From positions 1-8,282 of the forward strand of contig JAKDLE010000089.1 in assembly GCA_030453005.1 (NCBI GenBank): a stretch of DNA of 8,282 nucleotides. Direction: 5' to 3'. The notes beneath the pieces were generated by a model. The model saw only the letters and a list, made by a program, of their open reading frames with translations. It searched no databases and had not been told where the DNA came from. The translations under genes were made by a program, and so were the position numbers. Shown here in pieces: positions 6,213-8,282 of this stretch. This DNA is from Pseudonocardia sp. (GTDB lineage: Bacteria > Actinomycetota > Actinomycetes > Mycobacteriales > Pseudonocardiaceae). Every line of letters begins with the position of its first letter. Position 1 is the first letter of the stretch.

Positions 6213-8159
6213 GCTCAGCGGGCGGCGATGCGGAAGACCGTCGCCGCACGTCGCGCGAAGCGCCCCGGGCTCTCGCCGGTGATCGTCGTCGGCACGGCCG
6301 CCGGCCTGCTGATCGCCACAGGTATCGCCGCGTCCTCCGGCCTGTCGGTCAGTGCGGCACTGGGCCTCCCGGACTCGGGCCCGCTCACTTCCTACGGGAT
6401 CCCCGTGGTGCGGGTCGTGGCGGACATCGCCGCTGCGCTGACCGTCGGATTCTTGCTCCTCGCCGCGGTCCTGGTGCCACCGCAGGCGAGCGGCTACCTC
6501 GACGTCGCGGGCTACCGGTCCGTCCGCACGGCGTCGATCTGCGCGGCGGTGTGGGCCGGCGCGGCACTGCTCCTGGTGCCGTTGACGGTGTCCGAGGCGA
6601 TCGGCCGCCCGGTGCAGGCCGTGCTCGCCCCGGCGCCGCTGGTCGCCGCGATCCCGCTCCTGCCCACCTCGGGGGCGTGGGTCGTGACCGCCGGTGTGGC
6701 GTTCCTCGTCGCGGCCGGCGCCCGGGTGGCTCTCACCTGGGGCTCGTGCGTCGTGTTGCTCGGGGTGGCGGTCGCGGGCCTGCTCCCGGTGGCGACGTCG
6801 GGTCACTCCGCGGTGGGCGGGTCCCACGACATCGCCACCGACAGTCTGATGTTGCACGTCGCCGCCGCCGCCCTGTGGGTCGGTGGGCTCGTCGCGGTGC
6901 TGGCCCTCGCGCTCTCGCCCTCCTCGGACCGGCTTCGCACCGCCCTCCCGCGGTTCTCAGTCCTGGCGTCGTGGTGCTGGGTGCTGATGGCGGTGTCCGG
7001 TGTCGTCAACCTCGCCGTCCGGGTCCCGCTCGGCGTCGACACCCTGCTTTCCGCGTACGGCGTGCTCGCCGGGGCGAAGGTGGGAGCGCTGGTGCTGCTC
7101 GGGGTCATCGGTTGGGCCCACCGGCGCCGCACGATCGCGCCTGCCGTCCGCGGGGACCGCCGTGCGCTGCTGCGTCTCGGGGGTGCTGAGGTGATCCTCA
7201 TGCTGGCCACCATCGGGCTGGCGGTCGGTCTGGGTCGCACTCCGCCTCCGTCGGCCGAGTCCGCGGCGCCGACTCGGACGGGGGAGGTCCTCGGCTACGA
7301 GCTGACCCGGGCCCCGGGAGCCGACATGCTGTTCGATGTCCGACTGGACCTCGTCTTCGCGCTGCTCGTCGCGGTGCTGCTGGCCGGTTACGGCGGCGGC
7401 GTTCGCCGCGTTCGTGCCCGGGGTGGGGCGTGGCCGTGGTGGCGGACGGCGGCGTGGGTCTCGGGTTGTGTCGCAATCGTGATGGCGACGTCGTCGGGAA
7501 TCGGACGCTACGGGGCAGCCATGCTCAGCGTCAGCATGGCTTCCCAGGTCCTGCTGGTGGTCGTCGCACCGGTTCTGCTGGTGGCCGCCGCGCCGCTGGG
7601 GCTCGCCCGTGCGGCCCTGCCGAGGGAGGACCCTCGTGGCGGTCCCAGCCCTCGGGGCAGCCTGAACTGGGTGCTGGCCCGCCCGTTCGTCCGGGTCGTG
7701 CGCCGGCCTGCTCCTGCGGTCGCGCTGTTCGTCGGGGGCCAGGCCGCACTCCAGCTGTTCGGGTGGCTCGGCCTCCTGTTGTCCACGCAGGCGGGGCGCC
7801 TGTTCCTGGACGCGTTCCTGCTGCTGTCGGGCTGCCTGCTGGCCGCTGCGCTGATGGGGAGTACACGGCCCCCGTCCCCGGCCACCCGGTGGGGCCTCGC
7901 CGCTGCCGTGGTCGTCGGGTCGGTCGGTGCCGGTGCGGCGATGCTGATCCGCCCGTCGCCGATCGCGGAGGAGTATTACCGGAGCCTGGCGCTGCCGTGG
8001 GTGCCCGATCTGTTGGTCGAGCAGTCCGCGGCCGGTGTCGTGTGGCTGGTCGGGCAGCTCGCGCTGCTCCCGCTGCTGATCGTCTGGCTGCGCGTAGGCA
8101 ACGCTGACACTGATTCGCGTCCCCCCGCCGTCGCGATCTCCGCGGGCGGAAACCGGTGA
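6210..8159 (+). CDS. CopD-CtaG fusion membrane protein (right copy, CtaG half without histidines)
   Basis: This 649-residue polytopic protein has about 16 hydrophobic segments and the same CopD then CtaG order as the fusion at 6-1817. The CopD half keeps the full histidine set: H199 (GHSA), H206 (SHD) and H216 (LHVAAAALWVGG). The CtaG half (from about residue 360) aligns almost without gaps in its core (WVSGC, ATSSGIG, VAPVLL, EEYYRSL). However, every candidate ligand is replaced: the left copy's H379, H383, H464 and H511 correspond to S442, Q446, a Gln and a Ser. No histidine occurs after H304. The reading frame is intact and the hydrophobic pattern is maintained, so this is specialisation rather than a pseudogene. 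It is probably a copper transport or tolerance protein acting mainly through CopD. The ATG at 6210 is favoured by the leaderless promoter layout; another in-frame ATG is at 6228. Its stop overlaps the lspA start. Confidence 0.88.
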   Translation: MAQRAAMRKTVAARRAKRPGLSPVIVVGTAAGLLIATGIAASSGLSVSAALGLPDSGPLTSYGIPVVRVVADIAAALTVGFLLLAAVLVPPQASGYLDVAGYRSVRTASICAAVWAGAALLLVPLTVSEAIGRPVQAVLAPAPLVAAIPLLPTSGAWVVTAGVAFLVAAGARVALTWGSCVVLLGVAVAGLLPVATSGHSAVGGSHDIATDSLMLHVAAAALWVGGLVAVLALALSPSSDRLRTALPRFSVLASWCWVLMAVSGVVNLAVRVPLGVDTLLSAYGVLAGAKVGALVLLGVIGWAHRRRTIAPAVRGDRRALLRLGGAEVILMLATIGLAVGLGRTPPPSAESAAPTRTGEVLGYELTRAPGADMLFDVRLDLVFALLVAVLLAGYGGGVRRVRARGGAWPWWRTAAWVSGCVAIVMATSSGIGRYGAAMLSVSMASQVLLVVVAPVLLVAAAPLGLARAALPREDPRGGPSPRGSLNWVLARPFVRVVRRPAPAVALFVGGQAALQLFGWLGLLLSTQAGRLFLDAFLLLSGCLLAAALMGSTRPPSPATRWGLAAAVVVGSVGAGAAMLIRPSPIAEEYYRSLALPWVPDLLVEQSAAGVVWLVGQLALLPLLIVWLRVGNADTDSRPPAVAISAGGNR

Positions 8160-8282
8160 CCGACACGGTGCGGCCGTGGACGGTGGTAGCGATCACCGGT
8201 GCCGCTGTGGTGGTCGTCGACCAGCTCAGCAAGATCGCGGCCCTACGTGGCCTGGGCGAGCCGATCCCGCTGCTGCCCGGCC
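8156..8282 (+). CDS. lspA: Lipoprotein signal peptidase (signal peptidase II), 5' part
   Basis: Only the first 42 codons are inside the window; the gene runs off the right edge. The GTG start overlaps the preceding stop (GTGA), so it is translationally coupled to the CopD-CtaG fusion. The short N-terminus leads into a first membrane helix (VVAITGAAVVVVDQLSK) with the DQLSK signature at 22-26. That signature is typical of LspA, the aspartic membrane protease that cleaves the signal peptide of diacylated prolipoproteins. The catalytic aspartates lie beyond the window and cannot be checked. Its position at the end of a copper unit suggests an accessory copy dedicated to locus-encoded lipoproteins, though it could be the only lspA of the organism. 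Confidence 0.82.
   Translation, partial: MTDTVRPWTVVAITGAAVVVVDQLSKIAALRGLGEPIPLLPG

Noticed and set aside
5781..6857. Minus-strand frame opposite the transpeptidase and right fusion
   Set aside because: It spans a gene boundary and promoter, has shadow composition (Arg/His/Gln/Asp) and no recognisable domain.
6210..8159. Right fusion as a pseudogene
   Set aside because: It lost the CtaG histidines, but the frame is uninterrupted, the membrane pattern and non-His motifs are kept, and the downstream gene is coupled to it.
1..8282. CRISPR array, tRNA/rRNA genes, insertion sequences or attachment sites
   Set aside because: No spaced direct repeats, cloverleaf-like sequences, transposase motifs or flanking inverted repeats were seen on reading both strands.

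Overview
This window is very GC-rich and has tightly packed genes, overlapping stop/start codons and GTG starts. That points to a high-GC actinobacterium. The fused CopD-CtaG proteins and the style of the other genes fit Pseudonocardiaceae or relatives best, but the taxon is inferred, not shown.

It is a copper handling locus with six recognisable genes. On the left, a CopD-CtaG fusion membrane protein (6-1817, +) meets a two-gene minus-strand unit head to head with no intergenic base. That unit is a Cu(I) P-type ATPase (2786-5044, copA type) followed by a stand-alone CtaG-type cytochrome c oxidase assembly protein (1818-2786), joined by a TGATG stop/start overlap. Across a 269-bp divergent intergenic region lies a membrane-anchored YkuD-type L,D-transpeptidase (5314-6147, +). 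After a 62-bp gap comes a second CopD-CtaG fusion (6210-8159, +), whose stop overlaps the GTG start of a truncated lipoprotein signal peptidase gene (lspA, 8156 to the window edge).

The genes plausibly act together at the cell envelope. The ATPase moves Cu(I) out of the cytoplasm, the CtaG and CopD domains handle copper in the membrane for oxidase assembly or tolerance, the transpeptidase makes 3-3 peptidoglycan crosslinks, and LspA matures lipoproteins. No CopC, CopZ chaperone, CsoR or other regulator is in the window.

Three observations stand out. (1) The two CopD-CtaG fusions have lost conserved histidines in opposite halves: the left protein lost them in CopD, and the right protein lost all of them in CtaG. 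This looks like a division of labour. (2) The promoter of the ATPase and the start of the right-hand fusion share a 19-base element, CTTCTAC-NNTNN-GTAGATG. It contains an inverted repeat and a TANNNT -10 box six bases before an ATG, so it is a candidate shared operator and leaderless promoter. (3) A peptidoglycan L,D-transpeptidase, a thiol enzyme class reported to be copper-sensitive, sits inside the copper locus.
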